From Streptomyces aureus (GTDB taxonomy: Bacteria; Actinomycetota; Actinomycetes; Streptomycetales; Streptomycetaceae), in contig NZ_JNZD01000001.1 of the NCBI RefSeq assembly GCF_000725495.1, positions 456,681 to 520,680 on the forward strand: DNA of 64,000 bases, read 5' to 3'. The notes under the pieces are model-generated. The model was not told the DNA's origin and searched no databases. It saw only the letters and a program-made list of their open reading frames with translations. Position 1 is the stretch's first letter. Each line of letters opens with the position of its first letter. Position numbers and translations under genes: made by a program. This document shows, one piece after another, positions 18,741-27,716 of this stretch.

Positions 18741-19379
18741 ATGGCTGAGGCGATGGGACTGCGCGAACGCAAGAAGCTGCAGACCGCGATGCGGATCTAC
18801 CGGACGGCCGTCGGGCTCTTCGCCGAGAAGGGCTTCGACAACGTCTCCGTCCAGGAGATCGCCGACGCGGCCGAGGTTTCCAAGATGACCGTCTTCAACT
18901 ACTTCGGCACCAAGGAGGACCTGGTCTTCAGCCCCATCGAGGAGCACTTCGGCGATCTGGCCCGTGCCGTCCGCGAGCGGCCGTCCGGCGAGACCGCGGT
19001 GGACGCCGTGCGCCGGCAGTTCCTGGAACTGGTCGAGAACCGCGACCCCTCGGTCGGCCTGCACAGCGAGCCGTTCGCCCGCCAGGTGCACAGAGTCGTC
19101 CGGGAGACCCCGGTCCTGATGGAACGCGCCTTCCTGGCCGCGCAGAAGGGCACCCGGGACCTGGCCGCCGCCCTCGCCGAGGAGACCGGCGACCTGACGC
19201 TCGCCACGATCGCCGCCGCCATGCTGAGCGCGGCCCGCAACGCCCTCATCGAGGAGCACCACCGCCGGGCCGAGGCCGGTGACAGCCTGGACGACATCGC
19301 CGCCGCGGCCCCCCGGCACGCCGAACGCGCCTTCGCCCTGGTGGAACACGGACTCGCGGACTACGCCCGCAGGCCGTGA
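18741..19379 (+). CDS. TetR family transcriptional regulator
   Basis: A 212-residue one-component regulator. The helix-turn-helix lies at about residues 30-60 (FDNVSVQEIADAAEVSKMTVFNYFGTKEDLV), preceded by the helix LQTAMRIYRTAVGLFAEKG. The rest is a helical ligand-binding domain with no recognisable subfamily. It is transcribed away from the MFS pump at 17168 and is probably its ligand-responsive repressor and its own regulator; that link is inference from position and the shared inverted repeat. Confidence 0.93.
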   Translation: MAEAMGLRERKKLQTAMRIYRTAVGLFAEKGFDNVSVQEIADAAEVSKMTVFNYFGTKEDLVFSPIEEHFGDLARAVRERPSGETAVDAVRRQFLELVENRDPSVGLHSEPFARQVHRVVRETPVLMERAFLAAQKGTRDLAAALAEETGDLTLATIAAAMLSAARNALIEEHHRRAEAGDSLDDIAAAAPRHAERAFALVEHGLADYARRP

Positions 19380-19497
19380 CGGCTCCTGGCGAAACCCGGG
19401 GCCTGCACGGCGGTCCGGCATCCCAGGCGACGGGACCACCCCCGGAGCGATCTTCAATTGCCCCCGTTCCTCCGGGTCTTGGAGCTAGGCTCCCCGT

Positions 19498-20292
19498 ATG
19501 ACCACACCCCGGAAGCGCACGCGGACGTACGACTCGGCCAAGATCCGTGCGGCGGTGCTCGCGCAGTTCCGGAACGTGCGGGAGGGCGTGCGCGCGCTAG
19601 ACGAGGAGCAGCTGGCGCGGCCCGCGGGACTCGGGGACTGGACCGTGCGGGAGCTCGTCGCGCACCTCACGATGGCCGCCGACAGCGTGAGCCGTCATCT
19701 CGACCTCCCGGCACCGCCGGCCAAGGAACTCGGCCTGCTGGAATGGCCGTTCGGGACGGCCTCCCGCGCCGGGAACATCGCCGACGGCACCCGTGCGCTC
19801 GCCGGGGACAACCCCGACCTCGACGCGCTCTACGCCGGGGCCGAGGAGCGGATCACCGCCCATCTGGCCACGGCCCCCGACGACCGGCTGCTCGGCGTGC
19901 CCGCAGGGGCCATGACCCTCGCCGACTTCCTGGTCACCCGCACCGTCGAACTCGTCGTCCACACCGACGACCTCAACCGTGCCGCCGGTACGGACATCCC
20001 CATCGACCGCCAGGCCCTCGCCGCCTGCACCCGGCTGCTCGCCGACGCCCTCGCCGTGAAGGCGCCCGGTGCCTCGACCGAGGTCCGCGTCCCGCCGTAC
20101 GCCGTCGTGCAGTGCGTCGAGGGCCCCCGGCACACCCGCGGCACCCCGCCGAACGTCGTCGAGACGGACCCCCTGACCTGGATCAGGCTCGCCACGGGAC
20201 GCACGGAGTGGAAGACGGCGCTCGACGAGGCGAAGGTCAGCGCGAGCGGCGAGCGCGCCGACCTCGGCGCCCTGCTCCCCCTGATGGGCTGA
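19498..20292 (+). CDS. Maleylpyruvate isomerase family (mycothiol-dependent DinB-type) protein
   Basis: A 264-residue protein. An N-terminal four-helix DinB/MDMPI domain has candidate metal ligands in WTVRELVAHLTMAAD and TVELVVHTDDLNRA, the positions usually occupied by His, Glu and His. The C-terminal sterol-carrier-like domain ends DPLTWIRLATGRTEW...LGALLPLMG. Members use mycothiol, the actinobacterial thiol, but most are of unknown substrate, so no reaction is assigned. The last codons form the first part of a 37-bp tandem repeat that continues past the stop. Confidence 0.85.
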   Translation: MTTPRKRTRTYDSAKIRAAVLAQFRNVREGVRALDEEQLARPAGLGDWTVRELVAHLTMAADSVSRHLDLPAPPAKELGLLEWPFGTASRAGNIADGTRALAGDNPDLDALYAGAEERITAHLATAPDDRLLGVPAGAMTLADFLVTRTVELVVHTDDLNRAAGTDIPIDRQALAACTRLLADALAVKAPGASTEVRVPPYAVVQCVEGPRHTRGTPPNVVETDPLTWIRLATGRTEWKTALDEAKVSASGERADLGALLPLMG

Positions 20293-20410
20293 CGCCCCAC
20301 CCGCGCCCGCCCCGGACCCGATGGGCTGACGCCCCACCCGCGCCCGCCCCGGACCTGATGGGCTGACGCCCCACCCCCGCCCGCCCGGCCCCGATCGGCT
20401 GACGCCCTCG
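20283..20410. repeat. 37-bp tandem repeat starting inside the 3' end of the upstream gene
   Basis: Copies begin GATGGGCTGACGCCCCACCC at 20283, 20320 and 20357 (exact 37-bp period), with a fourth degraded copy at 20393. The first copy contains the last codons and stop of the MDMPI-family gene, so the stop context is duplicated downstream. The remainder of the gap to 20514 is GC-rich with no gene. Confidence 0.9.
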
Positions 20411-20514
20411 CCGCCCGAGCCCGCCCCGGAGGGAAACCCGCTCCCCGCTCCCGCGGGAATCCGGTCTCCTCCCCGGGAGGGGAACCTGCTTCCCACCCCT
20501 CCCGTCCCATCGGC

Positions 20515-21024
20515 ATGGACATCTGCCCGCACATCGGCACGAACGGGCGGCGAACGGCACTCGGTGCCCTGGCCTTGCTGCTCCTGACCTCCGCGTGCGC
20601 CACGCGGTCGGAGGGGGCCACGCCCGCTCCCGAGGATCCGGCCGCACAGGGTGCGCAGGCCGGAGCGCACCGGGACGCACCCCTGCTGGGGACGAAGTGG
20701 ACCGTGACGGCACTGGGTGACACGGACGGCGGCGCCCGGCCGCTTCCCGAGGGGGCCAAGGCCTACCTCGTCCTGCGTGAGGACGGCACCTTCCAGGGCC
20801 GGCTCGGCTGCAACCACGCGTCCGCCGAGGCCACCGTGAGCGACGGACATATCACCCTCAGCCGGGCCAGGACCACCCGCATGATGTGCCAAGACTCACT
20901 CATGCGGACCGAGAAGACGCTGCTCGGACTCTTCGGCGGCACGGTCGCCTACCGGATCGATCATCGTGACATCGCTCTGACCAGTGCAAACGGCACGGTC
21001 GTCCGTGCGGTGGCCGACGAGTGA
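20515..21024 (+). CDS. META domain lipoprotein
   Basis: A 169-residue lipoprotein. Residues 1-27 form a signal peptide with arginines (GRRTALGALALLLLTS) and a lipobox ending at Cys28 (LTSAC), so it should be lipidated on the outer face of the membrane. A disordered Ala/Pro segment follows. The META/HslJ-like domain spans about residues 57-165: LLGTKWTVTAL, RLGCNHASAEATV, ITLSRARTTRMMC, ETLLGLFGGTVAYRI. Family members are envelope proteins of unclear function. The ribosome binding site before ATG 20515 is weak. The gene ends 61 bp before purF. Confidence 0.87.
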   Translation: MDICPHIGTNGRRTALGALALLLLTSACATRSEGATPAPEDPAAQGAQAGAHRDAPLLGTKWTVTALGDTDGGARPLPEGAKAYLVLREDGTFQGRLGCNHASAEATVSDGHITLSRARTTRMMCQDSLMRTEKTLLGLFGGTVAYRIDHRDIALTSANGTVVRAVADE

Positions 21025-21072
21025 TCCACTTCCGGTCCGCATCCCCAATTCGGACCAGTGGTCGATCTCGCC

Positions 21073-21078
21073 TACACT
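21073..21078 (+). promoter_or_regulatory. Candidate -10 box for purF
   Basis: TACACT ends seven bases before GTG 21086, which has no Shine-Dalgarno sequence, so a leaderless purF mRNA is likely. This is the same arrangement as before purD. Confidence 0.45.
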
Positions 21079-21085
21079 CGGTGCC

Positions 21086-22612
21086 GTGCCACGTGGTGAC
21101 GGTCGACTCAATCATGATCTGCTCCCCGGTGAGAAAGGCCCCCAGGACGCTTGCGGCGTCTTCGGTGTCTGGGCTCCGGGCGAAGAGGTCGCCAAGCTCA
21201 CTTACTTCGGGCTCTACGCCCTCCAGCATCGGGGTCAGGAATCCGCGGGAATCGCGGTCAGCAACGGCTCCCAGATCCTCGTCTTCAAGGACATGGGCCT
21301 CGTGTCCCAGGTCTTCGACGAGACCTCGCTCGGTTCGCTCCAGGGTCATATCGCGGTCGGTCACGCCCGCTACTCGACCACCGGTGCCTCCGTGTGGGAG
21401 AACGCCCAGCCGACGTTCCGTGCCACCGCGCACGGCTCGATCGCGCTCGGCCACAACGGCAACCTGGTCAACACGGCGCAGCTCGCCGAGATGGTCGCCG
21501 ATCTCCCCAAGCAGGAAGGCCGCACCACCCGGGTGGCGGCCACCAACGACACCGACCTGCTCACCGCGCTCCTCGCGGCCCAGGTCGACGACGACGGCAA
21601 GCCGCTGACCATAGAAGAGGCGTCCGCCAGGATCCTCCCCCAGGTCAAGGGCGCCTTCTCGCTCGTCTTCATGAACGAGCACACGCTCTACGCCGCCCGT
21701 GACCCGCAGGGCATCCGCCCGCTGGTCCTCGGCCGTCTGGAGCGCGGCTGGGTGGTGGCCTCGGAGTCCGCGGCCCTCGACATCTGCGGCGCCAGCTTCG
21801 TGCGCGAGATCGAGCCGGGCGAGTTCGTCGCCATCGACGAGAACGGCCTGCGAACCTCTCGATTCGCGGAAGCGAAGCCCAAGGGCTGTGTCTTCGAGTA
21901 CGTCTACCTGGCCCGTCCCGACACGGACATCGCCGGCCGGAACGTGTACCTCTCGCGTGTCGAGATGGGCCGCAGACTCGCCAAGGAAGCGCCGGTCGAG
22001 GCCGATCTGGTCATAGCGACCCCGGAGTCCGGGACGCCCGCGGCGATCGGTTACGCGGAGGCCTCCGGCATCCCGTTCGGCGCCGGCCTGGTCAAGAACG
22101 CCTATGTCGGCCGGACCTTCATCCAGCCCTCGCAGACGATCCGCCAGCTCGGAATCCGCCTGAAGCTGAATCCGCTCAAGGAAGTCATCAAGGGCAAGCG
22201 CCTGGTCGTCGTCGACGACTCGATCGTGCGCGGCAACACCCAGCGCGCGCTGGTCCGGATGCTCCGCGAGGCGGGTGCGGCCGAGGTCCACATCCGGATC
22301 TCCTCCCCGCCCGTGAAGTGGCCCTGCTTCTTCGGCATCGACTTCGCGACCCGCGCCGAGCTGATCGCGAACGGCATGACGATCGAGGAGATCGGCACCT
22401 CGCTGGGCGCCGACTCGCTCTCGTACATCTCCCTGGACGGGATGATCGAGGCCACCGCGATCGACAAGCCCAACCTGTGCCGCGCCTGCTTCGACGGCGA
22501 GTACCCGATGGAGCTTCCCGACCCCGAGCTGCTCGGCAAGCAGCTCCTGGAGACCGAGCTGGCCGCGGGTCCCGCAGCCACGGCCGCGGCTGACGCCATC
22601 CGTCGCCCGTAG
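21086..22612 (+). CDS. purF: Amidophosphoribosyltransferase
   Basis: PurF commits PRPP to purine synthesis by making phosphoribosylamine with glutamine. The product has 508 residues. An 11-22 residue propeptide precedes the N-terminal nucleophile Cys23 (PQDACGVFGVWAP). The glutaminase domain has YALQHRGQESAGIAV and GHARYSTTGASVWENAQP, and the phosphoribosyltransferase domain has LVVVDDSIVRGNTQRALVRMLREAGA. Cysteines in KWPCFFGID and NLCRACFDGEYP fit an iron-sulfur cluster as in the Bacillus enzyme. The frame is open upstream to 20984 but homology starts at GTG 21086. purM follows after 42 bp, probably in the same transcript. Confidence 0.96.
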   Translation: MPRGDGRLNHDLLPGEKGPQDACGVFGVWAPGEEVAKLTYFGLYALQHRGQESAGIAVSNGSQILVFKDMGLVSQVFDETSLGSLQGHIAVGHARYSTTGASVWENAQPTFRATAHGSIALGHNGNLVNTAQLAEMVADLPKQEGRTTRVAATNDTDLLTALLAAQVDDDGKPLTIEEASARILPQVKGAFSLVFMNEHTLYAARDPQGIRPLVLGRLERGWVVASESAALDICGASFVREIEPGEFVAIDENGLRTSRFAEAKPKGCVFEYVYLARPDTDIAGRNVYLSRVEMGRRLAKEAPVEADLVIATPESGTPAAIGYAEASGIPFGAGLVKNAYVGRTFIQPSQTIRQLGIRLKLNPLKEVIKGKRLVVVDDSIVRGNTQRALVRMLREAGAAEVHIRISSPPVKWPCFFGIDFATRAELIANGMTIEEIGTSLGADSLSYISLDGMIEATAIDKPNLCRACFDGEYPMELPDPELLGKQLLETELAAGPAATAAADAIRRP

Positions 22613-22654
22613 CGCCGCAGAGCCCCGTTTCACCAACCCGAAAGATCCCAGGCA

Positions 22655-23755
22655 ATGTCTGCTGTACCTGATCAGTCGACTTCGTCGACGGGCACTGCTT
22701 CCGGCGCGTCCTACGCGGCCGCCGGAGTCGACATCGAGGCGGGCGACCGCGCCGTCGAGCTCATGAAGGAGTGGGTGAAGAAGACGCAGCGCCCCGAGGT
22801 CCTCGGCGGCCTCGGCGGCTTCGCCGGCCTCTTCGACGCCTCCGCCCTCAAGCGCTTCGAGCGGCCGCTGCTCGCCTCCGCCACCGACGGCGTGGGCACC
22901 AAGGTCGACATCGCCCGCCAGCTGGGCGTGTACGACACCATCGGCCACGACCTCGTGGCGATGGTCATGGACGACATCGTGGTGTGCGGCGCGGAGCCGC
23001 TCTTCATGACCGACTACATCTGCGTGGGCAAGGTCCACCCGGAGCGGGTCGCGGCCATCGTGAAGGGCATCGCCGAGGGCTGTGTCCTCGCGGGCTGCGC
23101 CCTGGTGGGCGGCGAGACGGCCGAACACCCCGGTCTGCTCGGCCCGGACGACTTCGACGTCGCCGGCGCCGGTACGGGCGTGGTCGAGGCCGACCTGCTG
23201 CTCGGCCCGGATCGCATCCGTACGGGTGACGCGGTGATCGCCATGGCGGCCTCGGGACTTCACTCGAACGGGTACTCGCTCGTCCGGCACGTCCTCTTCG
23301 ACCGGGCGAACCTGCGCCTGGACCAGCACGTCGAGGAGTTCGGCCGCACGCTCGGCGAGGAGCTCCTGGAGCCCACCAAGATCTACTCGCTGGACTGTCT
23401 GACGCTGACGAAGAGCGCCGAGGTGCACGCCTTCAGCCACATCACCGGCGGCGGTCTGGCGGCCAACCTGGCCCGGGTGATCCCGGACGGTCTGCACGCC
23501 GTGGTGGACCGCGGGACCTGGACCCCGGCACCGGTCTTCGACCTCGTCGGCAAGGCCGGCGACGTCGAGCGCCTGGAGCTGGAGAAGACGCTGAACATGG
23601 GCGTCGGCATGATGGCGATCGTCCCCGAGGAGTCCGCCGAGGTCGCCCTCGCCGTCCTCGCGGACCGCGGAGTGGACGCCTGGGTCGCCGGTGAGATCAC
23701 CGAGCGCGGGGACCACGCGACGGGCGCCGCGCTCGTCGGCGACTACGCGAGCTGA
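22655..23755 (+). CDS. purM: Phosphoribosylformylglycinamidine cyclo-ligase (AIR synthetase)
   Basis: PurM closes the imidazole ring, turning FGAM into AIR with ATP (step five). The 366-residue product has an extra 20-residue Ser/Thr/Ala N-terminus before SYAAAGVDIEAGDRAVELMK, then LLASATDGVGTKVDIA, HDLVAMVMDDIVVCGAEPLFMTDY, LVGGETAEHPGLL and FSHITGGGLAANL. It lies 42 bp after purF in the same direction and ends before a double hairpin. The Shine-Dalgarno sequence is weak (CCCAGG), which fits coupled expression from the purF message. Confidence 0.96.
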   Translation: MSAVPDQSTSSTGTASGASYAAAGVDIEAGDRAVELMKEWVKKTQRPEVLGGLGGFAGLFDASALKRFERPLLASATDGVGTKVDIARQLGVYDTIGHDLVAMVMDDIVVCGAEPLFMTDYICVGKVHPERVAAIVKGIAEGCVLAGCALVGGETAEHPGLLGPDDFDVAGAGTGVVEADLLLGPDRIRTGDAVIAMAASGLHSNGYSLVRHVLFDRANLRLDQHVEEFGRTLGEELLEPTKIYSLDCLTLTKSAEVHAFSHITGGGLAANLARVIPDGLHAVVDRGTWTPAPVFDLVGKAGDVERLELEKTLNMGVGMMAIVPEESAEVALAVLADRGVDAWVAGEITERGDHATGAALVGDYAS

Positions 23756-23763
23756 GACGCGAA

Positions 23764-23845
23764 CGGGGGCCGAGGCCGGCGGTCACGCCGGCCGAAGCCC
23801 CCGGAGCAGCACGAAACCCGGTCCGGCGATGAAGCCCGGACCGGG
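23764..23845 (+). terminator. Two hairpins after purM
   Basis: 23764-23803 folds as CGGGGGC...GGCCGGCG/CGCCGGCC...GCCCCCG. 23817-23845 folds as CCCGGTCCGG/CCGGACCGGG. Both lie between the convergent purM and DUF3073 genes and can act in either direction. Confidence 0.75.
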
Positions 23846-23953
23846 TGAGGTGCAGTCGCTACGAGAAATCCGCCAGGCGGGATCTGCCAGAAACCCGCGC
23901 CTGGAGATCCGCTACGAGAAGAGATCGCGGAAACTGCGAGGGACGCTGTTGCG

Positions 23954-24208
23954 TCAAGCGCCGCGACGTTGAGACTGGGGACCGGACTGGTCGTCCTCGT
24001 CCTCGTCGTCGTCGTTGTAGAGATCCGCGTACTGTGCGTACGGGTCGTCTTCCTCGTCGTCGTCCTCGAACGGCTCGCCATTCGGCGGCTGGCTCGAAGT
24101 CGAAGCGCCCAGCTCATTGGCCAGACGCGAGAGGTCAGTCCCGCCGCTGCTGTACTTCAGCTGGCGGGCGACCTTCGTCTGCTTGGCCTTTGCCCGGCCG
24201 CGCCCCAT
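23954..24208 (-). CDS. DUF3073 family protein
   Basis: A small protein of 84 residues. The N-terminus is strongly basic and conserved (MGRGRAKAKQTKVARQLKYSS), followed by a Ser/Thr/Pro stretch and a very acidic tail (EPFEDDDEEDDPYAQYADLYNDDDEDEDD). This charge-split layout is the DUF3073 signature in actinobacteria. The role is unknown; the basic end suggests nucleic acid contact, which is my guess. The start is ATG 24208, where homology begins, although the frame is open further upstream. It converges with purM. Confidence 0.88.
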   Translation of the reverse strand: MGRGRAKAKQTKVARQLKYSSGGTDLSRLANELGASTSSQPPNGEPFEDDDEEDDPYAQYADLYNDDDEDEDDQSGPQSQRRGA

Positions 24209-24509
24209 GGCTCGACCCCCTCGGATACGGGGCTCGACGGCCCCAGAGTCTTGACACGCGTTCATGATCTGGAACGGACTCTCCGTGGAGAGACCGGTCC
24301 GTAGGGCTTCCACGGTACCTGAGCCCGCGCCCATACGGTACGTCGCCCGCAGCACGCGCCTTCGCCCAGCCCCCGCGAGGTGCCCTGTCCTCGCTGGTCA
24401 ACCGCGATTTTAACCTCTTCTTGGGCTACGACCCGCCGACGGACGTGAGAGTTCTCTCCCAGTCGTCCGCCGACGGGTCCCTGACAAGCGCCGAAGGCCC
24501 CCGAAAGGG

Positions 24510-25604
24510 TCAGTGGCCGCGTGCCTCCGCCATCCGCTGCTCGGCGATCCGGTCGGCCGCCGCGGCCGGCGGGATCCCGTCCTGCTTCGCACGTGCGAAT
24601 ATGGCCAGCGTGGTGTCGAAGATCTTCGTGGCCTTCGCCTTGCACCGGTCGAAGTCGAAGCCGTGGAGCTCGTCGGCCACCTGGATGACTCCGCCCGCGT
24701 TCACGACGTAGTCGGGGGCGTACAGGATCCCGCGGTCCGCGAGGTCCTTCTCCACACCCGGGTGCGCCAGCTGGTTGTTGGCCGCGCCGCACACGATCCG
24801 GGCCGTGAGCACGGGCACCGTCTCGTCGTTGAGCGCGCCGCCCAGGGCGCAGGGCGCGTAGATGTCGAGGCCCTCGGTGCGGATGAGGGTCTCGGTGTCC
24901 GCGACGGCCGTGACGCCCTCGGGGTGACGGTCCAGGATCCGCCGCACGGACTCGGCCCGCACGTCGGTGATCACGACCTCGGCGCCGTCCTCGCGCAGGT
25001 GGTCGACCAGGTGGTGGCCCACCTTGCCGACACCGGAGACACCGACCTTGCGGCCGCGCAGCGTCGGGTCGCCCCACAGGTGCTGCGCGGAGGCGCGCAT
25101 GCCCTGGAAGACACCGAAGGCGGTCAGCACCGAGGAGTCGCCGGCGCCGCCGTTCTCCGGGGAGCGTCCGGTGGTCCACCGGCACTCGCGGGCCACGACG
25201 TCCATGTCGGCGACATAGGTGCCGACGTCGCACGCGGTCACGTACCGGCCGCCGAGCGAGGCGACGAACCGGCCGTAGGCGAGGAGCAGCTCCTCGGACT
25301 TGATCTGCTCCGGGTCGCCGATGATGACGGCCTTGCCGCCGCCGTGGTCGAGCCCGGCCAGGGCGTTCTTGTACGACATCCCGCGCGCGAGGTTGAGGGC
25401 GTCGGCGACGGCCTCCTGCTCGCTCGCGTACGGGTAGAAGCGCGTGCCGCCGAGGGCGGGGCCCAGTGCGGTGGAGTGGATCGCGATCACGGCCTTGAGG
25501 CCGCTGGCGCGGTCCTGGCAGAGCACGACTTGCTCATGACCGCCCTGATCCGAGTGGAACAGGGTGTGCAGTACATCAGCAGGCGCGCCGGTTACGTCGG
25601 TCAC
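24510..25604 (-). CDS. vdh: Valine (branched-chain amino acid) dehydrogenase
   Basis: An NAD-dependent oxidative deaminase of branched-chain amino acids, which in Streptomyces supplies 2-keto acids for macrolide and branched fatty acid precursors. The 364-residue product has [14 protein letters not shown], the catalytic lysine region [28 protein letters not shown] and the Rossmann motif [16 protein letters not shown]. The end is [26 protein letters not shown] 25604 ([16 protein letters not shown]) was chosen since GGGAG stands 8 bases upstream and homology begins there. It is divergent from the hypothetical gene at 25827. Confidence 0.95.
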   Translation of the reverse strand: MTDVTGAPADVLHTLFHSDQGGHEQVVLCQDRASGLKAVIAIHSTALGPALGGTRFYPYASEQEAVADALNLARGMSYKNALAGLDHGGGKAVIIGDPEQIKSEELLLAYGRFVASLGGRYVTACDVGTYVADMDVVARECRWTTGRSPENGGAGDSSVLTAFGVFQGMRASAQHLWGDPTLRGRKVGVSGVGKVGHHLVDHLREDGAEVVITDVRAESVRRILDRHPEGVTAVADTETLIRTEGLDIYAPCALGGALNDETVPVLTARIVCGAANNQLAHPGVEKDLADRGILYAPDYVVNAGGVIQVADELHGFDFDRCKAKATKIFDTTLAIFARAKQDGIPPAAAADRIAEQRMAEARGH

Positions 25605-25826
25605 TGTGGTGACTCCCAGGTAATAAGCGGCGGTTGGGTCCGGCGCCCGTGCGGATGGCGGGCTCCGTGGGAATGAGATTAGAGCCTGTGCCGACCCGCC
25701 CCCGGCGCAGTGTTCAGGATCACCTACGGGCGGGGTACGGCCGTGGTTCGATTTGCATAGATTTCTGTTCAGGTTCTGAGTGGTTCTCGCTGGTTTTCCC
25801 GGTGGTCGACGGGGGAGGGAGCAGGC

Positions 25827-26675
25827 GTGCCCAAGGTGTCCGCGGTGAACGTCCCGTACACGTCGTATCTGCGGGTGTACGAGCCACTGGCCGCGTTCCC
25901 CGAGTCCGAGCGCGACCACTGGACGCGCTACGCCCGGCGCGCCGAGCGCCCCTCGTACCAGGACGAACTGCGCCGCTCGCTGGCCGATCTGCTGCCCACC
26001 CCGCCGGTCCCCGTGCCGGTGCACGAGAGCGGCGACGCGTTCGTCGCCGAGGTCGACGGGGTGGTGTGCGTCTGCCCCTGGCGCACCCGGCTGCGCGGCT
26101 GGCAGGCCCTGGGCGAACTGGGCGAGGACCTGCCCGCGTCCGTCCTGGACGCGGTGCTGCCGCCGCTGGTGCGCCGTCAGGCCGCGCTCGACTACGAACG
26201 CTGGCTGGCGCGCAACCCGGACGCCCGCCCCTGGATCCGCACCTCGACCTGGCAGGTGCCGCTGAACTGGTTCGTCCTCGTCACCGACGAGGAGCGGGAG
26301 TACGAGAAGGGGACGGGACCGGCCGGAGCGGCGCCGCTGCTGCGCTACCGGACCCCGATGGTGCAGGCGCGGCGGCGCACGGCGCGGGCCCTGCGCACGC
26401 TCCGGGACGCATTGGACGACGGCCCGCTCATCGAGGGCCTGGTGGACGTGGGGCGCTGGCTGGAGGAGTTCCATCCGCGCTCGCTGGTGGAACTGGACTA
26501 CGGCGGGCTGGTGCACGCGCTGCCGGCCGGTGACCTGGAGGGCGACCACTCCGCCGCGGACGTGGCCGAGGGCATCGAGGCGCTGCGCACCGGGGACGGG
26601 GCGACCGCGGGCGAGGCGTACGGCCGGCTGGTGGAGCGCTGGCGGTCGGTCAGGGACCGGCGTTCGGCGAACTGA
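25827..26675 (+). CDS. Conserved actinobacterial protein of unknown function
   Basis: A soluble protein of 282 residues with no signal peptide and no membrane segment. I do not recognise a catalytic motif. It begins [32 protein letters not shown], has several Trp/Arg-rich stretches ([33 protein letters not shown]) and a helical C-terminus. The GTG at 25827 is preceded by a strong GGGGGAGGGAG. From memory, a homologue sits next to bldC in other Streptomyces, so it is conserved in this neighbourhood, but linkage to development is unproven. It is divergent from vdh. Confidence 0.75.
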   Translation: MPKVSAVNVPYTSYLRVYEPLAAFPESERDHWTRYARRAERPSYQDELRRSLADLLPTPPVPVPVHESGDAFVAEVDGVVCVCPWRTRLRGWQALGELGEDLPASVLDAVLPPLVRRQAALDYERWLARNPDARPWIRTSTWQVPLNWFVLVTDEEREYEKGTGPAGAAPLLRYRTPMVQARRRTARALRTLRDALDDGPLIEGLVDVGRWLEEFHPRSLVELDYGGLVHALPAGDLEGDHSAADVAEGIEALRTGDGATAGEAYGRLVERWRSVRDRRSAN

Positions 26676-27075
26676 ACCCGCCCCCGGGAGGCCCCGGGAG
26701 GGTGGTCCGCGCCGATCCGTTCAAGGTCGGTGCGAACACTTCGGCCCCGTGGTCCGTACACATGGTTCGGGTGGGACGGAAGGTGCTTCCGGGGCGCCTG
26801 CGCGGGTGTGATCTGCTTCTCACAGGATTCGGTCGAACTCGCGTATGGTCCTCGCACACTGAAGAACCCTCACGTCCGGGACGTAGGGCCCGATCCGGGC
26901 CAATACGTCAACGGGTGTCAAGCGTGACGGACGGCACTTACCCGGCTCTTGCATCGCTTCCCCCTCCTCGTGTCAAAATAGGACAAGGAGCCCGGGGGAG
27001 GGCTCCCTCCGCCCGCTTTTGGGGGGGAATCTCGGCATTGCACGCTTTTAGGACGTCTGGTGACTCCTGATCGCC

Positions 27076-27094
27076 CTGTGACTGATCGTCACAG
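27076..27094. promoter_or_regulatory. Perfect inverted repeat resembling a BldD site
   Basis: CTGTGAC-TGATC-GTCACAG is a perfect 7-bp inverted repeat with a 5-base spacer. The half-sites TGAC...GTCA match TNAC-N5-GTNA, the outer part of the BldD consensus as I recall it; the central bases do not match. It lies 240 bp before the bldC start. A second overlapping repeat, GTCAC-N6-GTGAC, covers 27088-27103. Confidence 0.45.
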
Positions 27095-27295
27095 TGGCGT
27101 GACTGTCCGCTATGGCATGGTCCATCGGCTTCCGTCGCTGATGAACACCTGGGAGGGCAATTCCATCGGTTTGGCCGACGCGGCTGGACGGATGGTGTAG
27201 TTGTAGTGCCGAGGACAAGCCGTTCGTCCTATAACCGACTCGACTCGCGTCCGCCATTTCGGGCAACGCGGGTCAAGGTGCAGAATTTAGAGGAA

Positions 27296-27317
27296 AGAAC
27301 CGAGAAGGTTCGGTTCT
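27296..27317 (+). promoter_or_regulatory. Leader hairpin directly before the bldC ribosome binding site
   Basis: AGAACCGA / TCGGTTCT pair perfectly around a 6-base loop and end 3 bases before GAGGAGG, the bldC Shine-Dalgarno sequence. This may protect the mRNA end or modulate ribosome access. Confidence 0.4.
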
Positions 27318-27333
27318 CCCGAGGAGGCCGCTC

Positions 27334-27540
27334 ATGACCGCTCGCACCCCTGATGCCGAGCCGCTGCTGACCCCCGCTGAGGTCGCCACGATGTTCCGCG
27401 TCGACCCCAAGACGGTCACGCGGTGGGCGAAGGCCGGCAAGCTCACGTCCATCCGCACGCTCGGAGGGCACCGTCGTTACCGCGAGGCTGAGGTCCGCGC
27501 ACTGCTCGCGGGTATCCCGCAGCAGCGCAGCGAAGCCTGA
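27334..27540 (+). CDS. bldC: Developmental transcriptional regulator BldC
   Basis: A 68-residue MerR-like DNA-binding protein with a winged helix-turn-helix only (LLTPAEVATMFRVDPKTVTRWAKAGKLTSIRTLGGHRRYREAEV). It lacks the coiled coil and effector domain of classic MerR proteins. BldC binds head-to-tail on direct repeats and delays entry into development in Streptomyces. By memory the sequence is essentially identical to the S. coelicolor protein. ATG 27334 has an ideal ribosome binding site (GAGGAGG, 6-base spacing). The gene is monocistronic: a long promoter region precedes it and an intrinsic terminator with eight T follows. Confidence 0.97.
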   Translation: MTARTPDAEPLLTPAEVATMFRVDPKTVTRWAKAGKLTSIRTLGGHRRYREAEVRALLAGIPQQRSEA

Positions 27541-27678
27541 GTCATTGCATAACCGGACAAATCAACGGATCCCCCAACCCGTCGAGGCGTCCACACCACA
27601 GCTCCAAGCGACGCGGGTTCTGCCCCAACAGAGCTCTCGCCCAAGCGTTACTGACACTTGAACAGGGTGCGTCGTAGA

Positions 27679-27716
27679 TCGCGCTGGACTCCGCCGGGTC
27701 CAGCGCGATTTTTTTT
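27679..27716 (+). terminator. Intrinsic terminator of bldC with a T8 tract
   Basis: The perfect 11-bp stem TCGCGCTGGAC / GTCCAGCGCGA is followed at once by TTTTTTTT. Such a textbook rho-independent terminator is uncommon in this genome, where other hairpins lack T-tracts. Confidence 0.93.

Larger units (their letters stand above)
26676..27333. other. Long regulatory region upstream of bldC
   Basis: These 658 bp contain no credible gene in either direction. They include a run of G/C hairpins around 26985-27005, an inverted repeat at 27076-27094, a TATAAC element at 27230-27235 that could be a -10 box, and a hairpin next to the ribosome binding site. The lower GC content and length fit the promoter region of a developmental regulator. 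Confidence 0.55.
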
